From: JACCVG01 sp963790245
GTDB taxonomy: Bacteria > Actinomycetota > Thermoleophilia > Solirubrobacterales > Thermoleophilaceae
NCBI GenBank assembly: GCA_963790245.1
Contig: CAWBNP010000002.1
Location: forward strand, 1,674,001-1,738,000
DNA: 64,000 nt
Direction: 5' to 3'
Positions 7,398 through 15,986 of the stretch are shown here, in pieces (within the stretch, counting starts at the first letter, position 1; every line of letters begins with the position of its first letter). The notes below the pieces were generated by a model. It did no database searches. It had not been told where the DNA came from and saw only the letters and a program-made list of their open reading frames with translations. The position numbers and the translations under genes were made by a program.

Positions 7398-9461
7398 CTA
7401 GCTGTGAACGGCGCCGACGAGCGTCTCGGCGGCCTGAAGCACCGCGGCGCGGGCGTCCTCGGGCCAGACGACGACGGCGTCGCCGGCTTCCTTGAGGATC
7501 TCCGTGACCAGCCACTCGTTGCCTGCGAAGTGCAGCTCGACGATCACCGACCCGTCGGCGAGCTCCTCGAGCACGGCGCGGTCCTCGCGCGCCCAGCGTG
7601 CACGCTCGGCGGAAACCCAGACGCGTGCCGGCCGAGAGGCTGGAACCTCGCCCGTGCGCGGCCAGCCGCGGACGTCGGGCTCGACGTCTGAGCGCGGATC
7701 AAATGAATCCTCTGTGACGGTCGCCTCGCGGATCCGGTCCAGGCGGAAGCTGCGCGCGGCGCCCCGCTCGGCGTCGAAGCAGTGGACGTACCAGCCTTCC
7801 TGTCCGTTGAGCAGCTGGTAGGGCTCGATCCGGCGCGAGACGAACTCGTCCTCGTTCTCCTTGTAGTAGTCGATCTCGAGCACCCGGTGCGACGCGATCG
7901 CCGCCGAGACGACGCGCGCGATACCCGAGTCGTCGCCCTTCGCGGTCGTGATCTGGAGGCCGTCGGATGCCGGATCCTGACCGAGTGCAGTCACGATCTT
8001 CTCCCGTGCGGAGGTCAGCGAGCCTTCGGGCAGGTGCTCGCCGAGCAGGTCGATCGCCGCGATCAGCGCCTTGGCCTCGAGCGGCAGCAGCCGCGCCGGC
8101 TTGGCGAAGTTGTCGCCGTAGGGCTCGGGATCGACCTCGATCGTGTCGCCTTGGACCTCGGCGTAGAGGACGTAGCTACCGCCGCCGAAGTTGACGACGT
8201 TGAGCACGTCGATGTCCTCGCGCAGCTCCTCGTCGCTGACGTTGAGCGTCTTGCAGAGCTCGCGCAGGTCGAGCTTCTCCCCGAGGCGCGCGGCCTCTAT
8301 CAGTATCCCCGCCAGCGTGACCAGCCGTGCGAAGCGCTCGGGCCGGATCGCGGAGTCATCTGGCGAGCGCGTCGTCTCCCTTTCCGGGCGCGCGGGACGG
8401 ACCCGGCTCGAGACATCGGCGGTCTCGTACTCGCCGCTGTGACGCTCGACGATCGAGCTGACCCGCTCGGCGGTCTCGGTGACGAGCTCCGGCGGACCGA
8501 GCACTCGCGCGCGGGCGCCGAGCCCGAGGACCCACGAGGAGAGCTGGCGTCCGTCGCCGTACTCGGTCTCGAATACGACGCCGTCGGCCGGCGCGTCGGC
8601 TGCGTCTTCGGCCGGAGTGAGCGTGCCCGCGTGCCCGAAGTGCCGCTCGGCGAGCCAGGCGATCCGGTCAGAGAGCCACACCCGGGCGGTGCCGCGACGT
8701 TCGCCGAGCTGCCAGTCGGTGCGCGAGGCGTAGATCCGCGGGTCGAACCCCTCGGGGCGGCTGAAATCGTGCTCGGCCTTCGAGGAGTAGCCGACCTTGC
8801 CCCGGATCCGTGAGAGCCGGAAGACCCGATCCTCACCGCGCTCGTGCGAGTGGCCGACGAGGTAGAACTGGCCGCCGCGGAAGAGCAGGTGGTAGGGATC
8901 GACCTTGCGCTTCTCTTGGGCGTCTCGGCCGATCGTGTAGTACTCGAACAGGATCGTCTTGCGGCGGAAGATTGCGGTTTCGATCTTCGAGAGTCGCTGC
9001 GAGAGTTCGCGGCCGCCCGCGCCGGCGGTGACGGCCAGCGCAACTGAGCGGTTTTCGGGGGCATCGATCGGCGAGGGCTTGCCCCACGAGAGCTGCTGCA
9101 GGGCGAGCCGCAGCGGCTCGGCGTAGGCGAACTCGCCGCCCAGCAGCGAGAGCGACGTGCGCAGCGCCCCGAGCTCCTTGTCGGTGAACTCGATCGCCGG
9201 CAGGTAGAAGTTCTCAGGCGGGAGCGTGTAGCTCTCGGCCTCGTAGCCGCCGTCGGCGGGCTTGTCGACCTTGAGGTCGATCCCGAGCGATTCGAGCTCG
9301 GCGCGGTCGGCGTAGAAGCGACGCGCGAACGCGTCGTCGTTCATGCCCGAATAGCCCTCGACCTCCTGCTTGATCTCGAGCGCGGTCAGCGGTCTGCGCT
9401 CGGCCATCAGATAGGAGATCAGGGAGAGCTGGCGGATCAGCTTCTCGGTGTCCTTGGCCAC
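7398..9461 (-). CDS. pafBC: Fused PafB-PafC-type WYL transcriptional regulator
   Basis: A 687-residue protein made of two tandem HTH-plus-WYL units, equivalent to PafB and PafC joined in one chain. Unit one begins LIRQLSLISYLMAERRPLTALEIKQ (HTH), with WYL-type strands near RKTILFEYYTIG and KRKVDPYHLLFRGGQFYLVG. Unit two begins near residue 380 (RFARLVTLAGILIEAARLG) with its own WYL region (LEIDYYKENEDEFVSRRIEPYQLLNGQEGWYVHCFD). In mycobacteria PafBC heterodimers activate the LexA-independent DNA-damage response, with WYL domains sensing single-stranded DNA. The fused form is seen in other actinobacteria. The ATG at 9461 is clear. It lies 54 bases downstream of the HD gene and 11 bases upstream of the acyl-CoA dehydrogenase. 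Confidence 0.88.
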   Translation of the reverse strand: MAKDTEKLIRQLSLISYLMAERRPLTALEIKQEVEGYSGMNDDAFARRFYADRAELESLGIDLKVDKPADGGYEAESYTLPPENFYLPAIEFTDKELGALRTSLSLLGGEFAYAEPLRLALQQLSWGKPSPIDAPENRSVALAVTAGAGGRELSQRLSKIETAIFRRKTILFEYYTIGRDAQEKRKVDPYHLLFRGGQFYLVGHSHERGEDRVFRLSRIRGKVGYSSKAEHDFSRPEGFDPRIYASRTDWQLGERRGTARVWLSDRIAWLAERHFGHAGTLTPAEDAADAPADGVVFETEYGDGRQLSSWVLGLGARARVLGPPELVTETAERVSSIVERHSGEYETADVSSRVRPARPERETTRSPDDSAIRPERFARLVTLAGILIEAARLGEKLDLRELCKTLNVSDEELREDIDVLNVVNFGGGSYVLYAEVQGDTIEVDPEPYGDNFAKPARLLPLEAKALIAAIDLLGEHLPEGSLTSAREKIVTALGQDPASDGLQITTAKGDDSGIARVVSAAIASHRVLEIDYYKENEDEFVSRRIEPYQLLNGQEGWYVHCFDAERGAARSFRLDRIREATVTEDSFDPRSDVEPDVRGWPRTGEVPASRPARVWVSAERARWAREDRAVLEELADGSVIVELHFAGNEWLVTEILKEAGDAVVVWPEDARAAVLQAAETLVGAVHS

Positions 9462-9515
9462 TACGAGTGAGGATACGAGCCGTTCGGCCCCGCGGCGAGT
9501 AGCGAGCGCGCCGGT

Positions 9516-10565
9516 TTACGCTATTTGCGCTCTGCGGGCAGGGAAGTAGGCCGAGCCGGAGAGGGCTCTGTCGAATCCCGACCACGGCTCGCCGTCCTGG
9601 AGGGTCTTCTCGAGCCGGTCGAAGCTCCCGAGCGTCCCGCCGAGGTTGTCGATCATGTGCACGAGCGTCGCCTCGCGCGTACAGGGAACGACCGGCGAGC
9701 CGTGCTCGAGCCGACCGTGGTGGGCGAGGATGATGTGCAGAACCGCCTGAGCGGTCGCGGGGGGGAAACCCTCGATGTCCTCGATCCGGCGGCGGATCAT
9801 GTAGTAGCCGAGCGGGATCTCGCCCTGCAGCCTGCCCGCGTCGGTCATCTCGATCGCCGCGCCCTCGGCGGCGTAAGCCTCGATCTTGCCGATGTCGTGC
9901 AACAGCGCCCCGGTCACGGCGACGTCGCGGTCGATCCCGGGGAAGGTCGCCGCCATCGCGCTGACCCCCTGGGCGACCGAGAGCGAATGCTCGAGCAGGC
10001 CGTGTTGGTAAGCCTGGTGGTAAGTCTTGGCCGCGGGGGCGACGCGCCAGCGCTCCCAGAGCTCGGACTGCTCGCCGAGAATCACCTCGAGCAGGCTGTG
10101 GAGATACGGGTCCTGAACCGTCGCGATCAGCGAGCGCACATCCTCGACCATCCGCTCGTACGCGATCGGCGGCCCGTCGAGCAGGTCCGCCGGGTCGTAG
10201 CTGGAGCGCTCGGCCGCATCGATCGTTTTGACGGTCAGCGTCGATCCGTATCGCTGGTCGACCGAGTACCGGCCGCGGACGCGGACAATGGCACCGGTCT
10301 GGGCGGTCTCCCAGATCTGATCGACGTCGTCCCAGGCCACCGCCTCGAGCGCGCCCGTCACGTCGCCGAGCTTCAGCTTCGTGAAGTCCTCGCCGTTGCG
10401 CTTCTGCCGGCGCGACCGGTCGCGTACGACGAACACGGCGTCGACGGCCTCGCCGTCGACCAGGTCGCGGACGAACCGCTTTCCCGAGGCCGGCAGGGCG
10501 GCTTCGGATGGCTGCCCGACGACGGCGGGCTCCTCGATCGACACGCTGAGCTGCGCTTGTCCCAT
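9516..10565 (-). CDS. HD-domain protein with N-terminal OB fold (YhaM-like)
   Basis: Predicted metal-dependent phosphohydrolase or 3'-5' exoribonuclease of the YhaM type. Residues about 30-115 form an OB-fold nucleic-acid-binding domain (GEAVDAVFVVRDRSRRQ ... FTKLKLGDVTGALEAVAWDD). Residues about 180-300 are an HD domain with His188 and His193 (HGLLEHSLSVA), the His223-Asp224 pair (LLHDIGK) and a further His pair (LAHHG). YhaM proteins degrade RNA 3' ends with Mn or Co. Length of 349 residues is close to YhaM. Candidate starts are 10565, 10607 and 10625; none has a clear Shine-Dalgarno. 10565 leaves 77 bases for promoters shared with the divergent SDR gene, so I chose it. Confidence 0.8.
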   Translation of the reverse strand: MGQAQLSVSIEEPAVVGQPSEAALPASGKRFVRDLVDGEAVDAVFVVRDRSRRQKRNGEDFTKLKLGDVTGALEAVAWDDVDQIWETAQTGAIVRVRGRYSVDQRYGSTLTVKTIDAAERSSYDPADLLDGPPIAYERMVEDVRSLIATVQDPYLHSLLEVILGEQSELWERWRVAPAAKTYHQAYQHGLLEHSLSVAQGVSAMAATFPGIDRDVAVTGALLHDIGKIEAYAAEGAAIEMTDAGRLQGEIPLGYYMIRRRIEDIEGFPPATAQAVLHIILAHHGRLEHGSPVVPCTREATLVHMIDNLGGTLGSFDRLEKTLQDGEPWSGFDRALSGSAYFPARRAQIA

Positions 10566-10642
10566 CTCGCAAATCACGGTAGAGCGGTGTCCGGACGTAC
10601 GATCCATGCTGATGAGGTCATTCAAGGGCGCGGATAACTGAC

Positions 10643-11332
10643 GTGGCGGGCGCTGTACTCGTCGCGGGGGGCACCGGTGCGCTCGGCGAGGCCGTCGTCC
10701 GGGACCTGCTCGAATCAGGGCGCCGCGTCACGGCGACCTACGTCGTCGAGGCCGAGCGTGAACGGATCGTCGCGGAGCTGTCGCAGTTCGATGCCCTCTC
10801 GCTCGTCGAGGCCGATCTGACCGATCCGGCGGCGGTCGCGGCGACGGTCGCGGGGGTCGACGACCTCGCCGCCGTCATCAACCTCGTCGGTGGCTACGCT
10901 GGTGGTCGCAGAGTCCACGAGACCGAGGTCGCCGAGTTCGAGCGGATGGTCGATCTCAATCTGCGCCCGCTGTTCCTGCTCGCCCACCAGGCGATGCCGC
11001 GCCTGATCATGGCCGAAGGAGCGGCGTTCGTCGGCGTGTCGGCGCGCGCCGCAGTCAGCCCCGGGGGCGGCGCCGCGGCGTACAGCGCTACCAAGGCCGC
11101 GGTGCTCGCCTTCATCCAGGCGCTCGACGCCGAGTACCGCGACGACGGGGTGCGCTGTAACGCCGTCCTGCCGAGCATCATCGACACGCTGGCCAACCGC
11201 GACGCGATGCCCGATTCCGACCACGAACGCTGGGTTTCGCCGGCGGAGATCGCGTCCGTGATCTCGTTCCTGGTTTCGCCCGAGTCGCGTCCGACGAGTG
11301 GTGCTGCGATTCCGGTCTACGGGCGCGCGTAG
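10643..11332 (+). CDS. Short-chain dehydrogenase/reductase
   Basis: Classical SDR of 229 residues acting on an unknown alcohol/ketone with NAD(P)(H). It shows the Rossmann motif GGTGALG (9-15), the catalytic Ser133 region (VGVSARAAV) and Tyr147-x3-Lys151 in YSATK. The N-A-G motif is replaced by LVGGYAGG, a variant seen in some SDRs. The start is GTG at 10643, just downstream of the divergent HD gene. It stands alone on the plus strand and converges with the EcsC-like gene, whose stop is 6 bases away. No substrate can be inferred from context. Confidence 0.85.
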   Translation: MAGAVLVAGGTGALGEAVVRDLLESGRRVTATYVVEAERERIVAELSQFDALSLVEADLTDPAAVAATVAGVDDLAAVINLVGGYAGGRRVHETEVAEFERMVDLNLRPLFLLAHQAMPRLIMAEGAAFVGVSARAAVSPGGGAAAYSATKAAVLAFIQALDAEYRDDGVRCNAVLPSIIDTLANRDAMPDSDHERWVSPAEIASVISFLVSPESRPTSGAAIPVYGRA

Positions 11333-11338
11333 TCGACG

Positions 11339-11980
11339 TCAGCCGCCGTAGTAGGTGACCGCGCGCCTGCCCAGCTCGGAGGTCGCGCGGGCGTTCTGCA
11401 CCGAGGAGAGCGGTGCCGAGAGGAGCGGGATCAAACGGCTCGCGGTCCGCTTGGCGACCTGCTTGCCGAGGATCCGGGCGAGCCGGCCGAATACGGCCTC
11501 CTCTCGCTTGAGACGGTTTTCGATGTAGGTGAACGCGAGCGGTTTGGCGAGGCCGTCGAGTCCCGCGCGGGCCTCGGCCGGAGTCTCGTAGAAGCCCTGC
11601 AGCGCGAGCAACTCGGCGGGCCGCATCGGATCGTGCGGGTTGAAGCCGTGGGCCGCGGCGACGAAGAAGACCATCCGGCTCTGGAGCCATGCGAGCGCGG
11701 CGATGTCGGGGACCGCGGTCAGCGCCCCACCGATCCCGAGCGCGGCACCCTCGAGGCGCGCCCAGCGGACGTGCGAGCGCACCGCATGGCGCGCGATCCC
11801 CTCCGCTGCCTCACCCGCGTGCTCGGCCGCGAACTGCTCGGCGGCGGGCGCGAACCGCTTCGCCGCCGCCAGCGCGATGTGCTCGGGAGCACGGGTCGGA
11901 TCCTCCTGGATCTTCCGCCAGAGGCTGCCCGGAAGCGCATCGCGCAGCTCCTCGACGTCAATCGGCCGCAGCTCGCTCAC
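11339..11980 (-). CDS. EcsC-like family protein
   Basis: A 213-residue protein resembling the EcsC family: a central hydrophobic helix pair (GAALGIGGALTAVPDIAALAWLQSRMVFFVAAAHGFNP), then a helical domain with Lys/Arg-rich ends (AVFGRLARILGKQVAKRTASRLIPLL). EcsC was named from an ABC-transporter operon of Bacillus, but its role is unresolved, and actinobacterial members often stand alone, as here. The GTG at 11980 (MSELRPIDVEELRDALPG) gives a sensible N-terminus; an upstream frame continuation runs into the divergent ferritin-like gene and is not credible. It likely associates with the membrane through the hydrophobic segment. Confidence 0.7.
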   Translation of the reverse strand: MSELRPIDVEELRDALPGSLWRKIQEDPTRAPEHIALAAAKRFAPAAEQFAAEHAGEAAEGIARHAVRSHVRWARLEGAALGIGGALTAVPDIAALAWLQSRMVFFVAAAHGFNPHDPMRPAELLALQGFYETPAEARAGLDGLAKPLAFTYIENRLKREEAVFGRLARILGKQVAKRTASRLIPLLSAPLSSVQNARATSELGRRAVTYYGG

Positions 11981-12055
11981 GCCGTCAATACATACAGAAG
12001 CGACCCATCGGGTATGACTGACCAAGCGAAACAGATCCCAGATACGGAGGCGGGA

Positions 12056-12553
12056 ATGACCGATCGAGGAATCCTCAGTGAGGACATGAAGGCCGAGCGC
12101 GAGCAGGTCGTGGAGATGCTCAAAAAGGCCTACTGGATGGAGATCGAGACGGTGATGAGCTACATCACGAACTCGACCAACCCCGACGGGATCCGTGCCC
12201 AGGAGATCACGAACAGCCTCGAGGAGGACATCCAGGAGGAGCTCGGGCACGCGCAGCAGTTCGCCGCGCGGATCAAGGAGCTCTACGGCGTCGTCCCCGG
12301 CTCGGCGGAATTCACGTCAGAGCAGAGCTATCTGCAACCGCCTGGCGAGCAGACCGACATCACGCATGTCATCAAAGGCGTGATCGAGGCCGAGTCGGGC
12401 GCGATCCAGTTCTACAACGAGATCATCGAGTTCTGCTCAGACACCGATCCGGTCACCGAGGACATGGTGATTACCATCCTGCGCGACGAGGAGGGCCACC
12501 GCCGACTGTTCGAGGGATTCCTGCGCGAGTACGAGGCCGAGGGGAAGGCCTGA
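12056..12553 (+). CDS. Ferritin-like diiron protein (bacterioferritin-like)
   Basis: A 165-residue four-helix-bundle protein. It has paired diiron-ligand motifs: Glu in helix 1 (WMEIETVMSYI), Glu-x2-His in helix 2 (EELGHAQQFA), Glu in helix 3 (EAESGAIQFYNEII) and Glu-x2-His in helix 4 (DEEGHRRLFEGF). This spacing fits bacterioferritin-like or Dps-like proteins that oxidise and store iron or protect from peroxide. The start is ATG at 12056 because GGAGG lies 5 bases upstream; an in-frame ATG at 12014 lacks a ribosome-binding site. It converges with a glutathione peroxidase-like gene, which suggests a shared oxidative-stress theme but not an operon. Confidence 0.85.
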   Translation: MTDRGILSEDMKAEREQVVEMLKKAYWMEIETVMSYITNSTNPDGIRAQEITNSLEEDIQEELGHAQQFAARIKELYGVVPGSAEFTSEQSYLQPPGEQTDITHVIKGVIEAESGAIQFYNEIIEFCSDTDPVTEDMVITILRDEEGHRRLFEGFLREYEAEGKA

Positions 12554-12562
12554 GGCCGCGTC

Positions 12563-13102
12563 TCAGCGAGGACCGTCGAGCGCCTGCTCGATAGCGCCGA
12601 CCAGCGCCGGATCATCGGGCTTGACCTTCGTCGGCCAGCGCGCGATCAGGTGACCCTCGCCGTCGACGAGGTACTTGGAGAAGTTCCAGGCCGGCGGCTT
12701 GGAGCCGGGCTGCCGGGCAAGGTCGTCCCAGAGCGGATGGGGCTCTGAGCGAACCGACATCTTCCCGGCCATCGGGAAGGTGACCCCGTAATTGCGCCGG
12801 CAGACATCTGCGGTCTCGCCCGCGTCGTCGTGTTCCTGGTCCATGAAGTCGGCGGATGGGCAGCCGAGCACCTGCAGGCCGCGGTCCGAATAACGCTCAT
12901 ACAGCTCCTGTAGGCCCTCGAACTGCGGGGTGAACCCACACTGGCTCGCGGTGTTGACGATCAGCGTCGGATTCCCGCGGAGGCTGTCGAGGTCGAGCGA
13001 GCCGCCTTCGAGCAGGTCGACCTCGTGGGCGTAGAGGTCGGTCGGCTGCTCGTGCTCGCGCGAGCGCTGCGCGTACATCTTGATCGTGCCGAGAAGCCCC
13101 AT
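12563..13102 (-). CDS. Glutathione peroxidase-family thiol peroxidase
   Basis: Thioredoxin-fold peroxidase of 179 residues that reduces peroxides through a peroxidatic Cys. The motif VNTASQCGFTPQFEGLQ places Cys55 at the position of the selenocysteine of mammalian enzymes. The second family block (VLGCPSADF, where most members have GFPCNQF) is diverged but keeps a Cys at residue 81. The Trp of the catalytic tetrad lies in PAWNFSKYLVD. Bacterial Cys forms usually take electrons from thioredoxin rather than glutathione. A Cys in VCRRNYGVTFP may act as resolving residue. The first 20 residues are a basic extension, not a signal peptide. The ATG at 13102 is followed upstream by a long non-coding stretch that probably carries its promoter. 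Confidence 0.88.
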   Translation of the reverse strand: MGLLGTIKMYAQRSREHEQPTDLYAHEVDLLEGGSLDLDSLRGNPTLIVNTASQCGFTPQFEGLQELYERYSDRGLQVLGCPSADFMDQEHDDAGETADVCRRNYGVTFPMAGKMSVRSEPHPLWDDLARQPGSKPPAWNFSKYLVDGEGHLIARWPTKVKPDDPALVGAIEQALDGPR

Positions 13103-13598
13103 CGAGTTGATCCTAGACGACGGTCGTGCGCCCGCTCAGTTGGACGATCGGTATCTCGCGCCCGGCCCGGGCGCCGCCGCGCCGTTCTTGGCATGACCTT
13201 TTCACTGGGCACTTGCGCCTGCTCCTTGGTTGACATCTCGTCAATTCGGGGGAGGATGGAACCTAGGGGATCAACCCGAAAGCGCTGGCGCGATACTGCC
13301 CGGCGTTTCGGAGTAGCCCAGCTCCCCTGAGTGGGCTTGTATACGGCTCTAACACGGTTCGAAGGACGGGCGCGACATCGAGGCACATAGCGAGAATAAG
13401 CCCTCAGACGGCCCTGTCTGAAAGGTGTTGCTGGCGAGACTTTCGTCAGACGCTCGACAAGGTTCGCAACCAGGACCGGATCGACTCTCTAATCGCCTTG
13501 GCGATGGCCTTGATCGTCGGGAGTCGGCTCCTCCCCCGGCGAAGCTGCTCGGCTGGCTCTAGATGACGGTCGGCTCGCGGGCCGGTTCTCTGGCCTTT
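13103..13598. other. Intergenic stretch without a recognisable gene
   Basis: About 500 bases between the peroxidase start and a small secreted-protein gene. Six-frame reading shows only short frames without convincing starts or family motifs. The stretch is less biased in third-position GC than its surroundings. It should contain the peroxidase promoter near its left end. I looked for riboswitch-like conserved blocks and a tRNA and saw none. Confidence 0.5.
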
Positions 13599-13781
13599 CT
13601 AGAAAGTGCTCTTGCTGACGGAAATGCTCTTCATCTCACCGACTGACGCGCTCGGCGCCGTCGAGGACGTGTAGCTCTTACCCTCGGTTCCAGCGGTTGC
13701 ATGCGCGGGTCCGGCGGCTGCAACGGCAAACGTCGTCGCGAGTAGGACGGCTGCGGTGCGAATTTTGGCGGTGCTGAACAT
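13599..13781 (-). CDS. Small secreted peptide, unknown function
   Basis: A 60-residue reading frame with a clear Sec signal peptide (MFSTAKIRTAAVLLATTFAVAAAGPAHA, probable cleavage after AHA). The mature peptide is only about 32 residues, Ser/Thr-rich and hydrophilic (TAGTEGKSYTSSTAP ...). A GGAAG ribosome-binding site lies about 10 bases before the ATG at 13781. A longer frame from 13844 has no credible signal. No family is recognised. It could be a short exported peptide or the remnant of a larger secreted protein. Confidence 0.5.
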   Translation of the reverse strand: MFSTAKIRTAAVLLATTFAVAAAGPAHATAGTEGKSYTSSTAPSASVGEMKSISVSKSTF

Positions 13782-13982
13782 TTGAAGATCAGCTTCCACG
13801 CGAACCGCGACCACGAACAGGCACCCAAGGGTGAGACCTGCCACACCTGGCTCCAGCCCTTACTCCGAGAGGCCCACGGCTTCGAGGGCATCAGGAGGAT
13901 TCGGATAGGACCGCAGGCGCCAGAACCTTCCATCACGAATCATGCGGCGGTGACCAGGGTGGCCTCCCGGCAGCCTTGGGGC

Positions 13983-14750
13983 TCAGTCCCTTCGTCGCTC
14001 CCACATCGTCCAGCCGCCGAGCACTCGGTATCCGAGCTTCTCGTACACCGGCTGCCCGATCTTGCTGGCGTGCAGCGTGCTCGTCGAGCAACCGCGCTCG
14101 CGGGCATGGCGGAGAGCCAAGCCGAGAAGCCGGCTGGTCAGCCCGGAGCCCCGTGCATCGGGCAGGGTTGCAACGAACTCAGGGCGGGTGTTGTGGTTCG
14201 AGTCCTGGGTCATGAGGCAGGACACCGGCTGACCGCGCTCGCTGGCCACGTAGACATGCCAGTCCTCGGCGGTCAGCCTGCCAAGCGCGCGAGCGAACGT
14301 CCCCTCCGGCCATGGGTAAGCGGCATCGTTGATCGCGATCAGCCGGGCCAGGTCCGTCTCGCGCTCCCAATCGAGGGCACCGGGGTCCGGGGCCTCCAGA
14401 TCCTTGAGATCCAGCACTAGCGAATCCGGGTCGCTGTCGAGCACATGACCCTGGCGCTCGAGCTCCGCTTGCAGATCCGCATCCGCCGCGGGCGCCCACA
14501 CGGTCCAGGCCTCGATCCCCGCCTCGTCATAGATCGACTGCAGCTCACTTCTGTGCGCCAGGAGATCGTCCGGCCGGTGATACATCACCGAGTTGAAGAG
14601 TGACCGTTCGGCCACCGCCGGGTTGACCACTGCCAACACACTGTCGCGCTCAACGAGGAACGAGCCGTCCGCGCTGCCCTCGAGATTTCGCCAGAAGGCG
14701 TCCATCGCGCCCCGCACGATTGCGTCTAGCTCTTCAGCGGAGCCATTCAT
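13983..14750 (-). CDS. GNAT-family N-acetyltransferase
   Basis: A 255-residue protein whose C-terminal 110 residues form a GNAT domain: an AcCoA-binding block (FVATLPDARGSGLTSRLLGLALRHARERG, a variant of R/Q-x2-G-x-G/A) and a closing TLHASKIGQPVYEKLGYRVLGGW. The N-terminal 130 residues look like a degenerate GNAT half, as in tandem-GNAT proteins. The acceptor substrate is unknown. The ATG at 14750 (MNGSAEELDAIVRG) starts the conserved part. The gene has no operon partner; tRNA-Phe and a possible fragment of another acetyltransferase lie upstream. Confidence 0.85.
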   Translation of the reverse strand: MNGSAEELDAIVRGAMDAFWRNLEGSADGSFLVERDSVLAVVNPAVAERSLFNSVMYHRPDDLLAHRSELQSIYDEAGIEAWTVWAPAADADLQAELERQGHVLDSDPDSLVLDLKDLEAPDPGALDWERETDLARLIAINDAAYPWPEGTFARALGRLTAEDWHVYVASERGQPVSCLMTQDSNHNTRPEFVATLPDARGSGLTSRLLGLALRHARERGCSTSTLHASKIGQPVYEKLGYRVLGGWTMWERRRD

Positions 14751-14828
14751 CGATGGTCGAGTATCCCCGACTTTGGGGGGTGCGTAGATGGCAACAGCCA
14801 GGCCGTGCACCGACCAGGACTGGCCCGA

Positions 14829-14956
14829 AGTGGAGGGACACCCTCACGGCTGCGTTCCTGGACTACGGGCCCATGCGCTGGATGATCGAGGCCGATGGCT
14901 ACGAGGATCGCCTGCGTACCGTCATCGGCCAGATCACACGCGGCGGGCTTCGCGAA
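14829..14956 (+). pseudogene. Possible acetyltransferase-like gene remnant next to tRNA-Phe
   Basis: In one plus-strand frame the segment reads LTAAFLDYGPMRWMIEADGY and continues EDRLRTVIGQITRG, which resembles the N-terminal region of GNAT-type acetyltransferases (an 'AF..dP...W..pd...R' pattern). No complete domain follows: the frame runs directly into the tRNA gene. There is no convincing start or Shine-Dalgarno. I read it as a truncated gene left at the 3' flank of the tRNA, but chance resemblance is possible for so short a stretch. Confidence 0.3.
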
Positions 14957-15029
14957 TGGCGAGGGCCGGGATCGAACCGGCGACACCACGATTTTCAGTC
15001 GTGTGCTCTACCAACTGAGCTACCTCGCC
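14957..15029 (-). tRNA. tRNA-Phe (GAA)
   Basis: A complete cloverleaf on the minus strand. The 7-bp acceptor stem pairs GGCGAGG with CCTCGCC, followed by discriminator A with no encoded CCA. The D arm contains AGCTCAGTTGGTAGAGC, the anticodon stem-loop is CACGA-CTGAAAA-TCGTG with anticodon GAA, and the T arm is GCCGGTTCGATCCCGGC. All stems are canonical. It stands alone between a possible gene fragment and a glyoxalase gene. Confidence 0.97.
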
Positions 15030-15067
15030 TCGCGTCGGCGATGGTACCGAGGGGTAGGGTGGACCGT

Positions 15068-15448
15068 ATGAGCGAACTGATCCATACCTGTTACCGAATC
15101 ACCGACATCGACCGCTCGGTCGCGTTCTACCAAGCGCTCGGCTTTGAGGAGTCCGGCCGGATCCCGATCCGTGACGAGGCGACGAACGTCTTCATGGGTC
15201 TGCCCGATGACGGCCCGCGGCTGGAGTTGACCTTCAACCATGGTGTCACCGATCCGTACGACGTTGGGACGGGCTACGGACATATAGCGGTCCGGGTCGA
15301 CGACCTCGATGCGACCCTTGCCGGCCTCGCCGACCAGGGGATCGAGCCCGAGAAGCCGCCGTATGAGATCCGCGAGGGTGGAGCCAGACTGTGCTTCGTG
15401 CGTGATCCCGACGACTACAGGATCGAGCTGCTGGAGTTCCCGAGGTAG
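15068..15448 (+). CDS. Lactoylglutathione lyase-like glyoxalase (VOC family)
   Basis: A 126-residue vicinal-oxygen-chelate protein most like glyoxalase I, which isomerises the hemithioacetal of methylglyoxal and a thiol. Metal-ligand positions fit the family: His near the N-terminus (LIHTCYRITDIDRSVAFY), Glu in LELTFNHG, His in YGHIAVRVDD and Glu near the end (RIELLEF). As this lineage probably lacks glutathione, the physiological thiol may differ. The ATG at 15068 follows the tRNA closely, but on the opposite strand. A small hairpin follows the stop codon. Confidence 0.85.
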   Translation: MSELIHTCYRITDIDRSVAFYQALGFEESGRIPIRDEATNVFMGLPDDGPRLELTFNHGVTDPYDVGTGYGHIAVRVDDLDATLAGLADQGIEPEKPPYEIREGGARLCFVRDPDDYRIELLEFPR

Positions 15449-15456
15449 CCCGCAGA

Positions 15457-15474
15457 AGGCCGGTCTGACGGCCT
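15457..15474. terminator. Hairpin between convergent genes
   Basis: Inverted repeat AGGCCG-GTCTGA-CGGCCT with 6-bp perfect arms in the 39-base gap between the stops of the glyoxalase gene and the convergent secreted-protein gene. No U-run follows on either strand, so this is a terminator-like hairpin rather than a canonical intrinsic terminator. Confidence 0.4.
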
Positions 15475-15487
15475 GTCGTGGGTCCCC

Positions 15488-15877
15488 TCAGTCGTTGGGG
15501 ACGAACACCCCGCTCTTCTTCACCTTGCCCGCGGTCTTGTCGGCGCTACAGCTGCCCTTCTTCTTCATTGACGCCGTGTACTTGCCCGCCCGGATCTTGT
15601 TCGAGCTGGTCTTGGCGAACGCTTCGCCGCGCTTGTCGGTTTTGGCTGCACCGAACTTCTTGCCCTTGTACTCGAAAGTGATCTTGCGACCCTTGATGCA
15701 TTTGTCTTTTTTGGACTTGACGAAGGCGCCGGCGGCCCAGTCGCCGTCTTGGCCGGGGAGGCTGTTGGTTACGGCGAAGGCATGGATCTCGGACTTCGTC
15801 GCCGCGCTGGCGGGCGCGGCCGCGACGAGCCCGGTCAGAGCCGCGACTGCGGTCAGGCTTATCGAACGAGTCGTCAT
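15488..15877 (-). CDS. Secreted basic protein, unknown function
   Basis: A 129-residue protein with a Sec signal peptide (MTTRSISLTAVAALTGLVAAAPASA, cleavage likely after ASA). The mature part is Lys-rich with two Cys (KDKCIKGRK and KGSCSADK), which could form one disulfide outside the cell. The pattern KITFEYKGKKFGAAKTDKRGEAF suggests a small beta sandwich. No family is recognised. The ATG at 15877 is preceded by 109 bases, then the helicase gene end on the same strand, so it probably has its own promoter. Confidence 0.65.
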   Translation of the reverse strand: MTTRSISLTAVAALTGLVAAAPASAATKSEIHAFAVTNSLPGQDGDWAAGAFVKSKKDKCIKGRKITFEYKGKKFGAAKTDKRGEAFAKTSSNKIRAGKYTASMKKKGSCSADKTAGKVKKSGVFVPND

Positions 15878-15986
15878 ATAACGGGTCTCCTCGTAGGTGG
15901 TCGTGTCGGAGGGTTCTAACCCCGTGGGTCTCCCATCGTTGCGGAAACGATCTCGGTGGCAACCCGATCGAACTCAGCCAAACGCG

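Noticed and set aside
13103..13598. Riboswitch or small RNA in the 500-base gap
   Set aside because: No conserved aptamer block recognised; only a weak TTGACA near 13230 without a -10.
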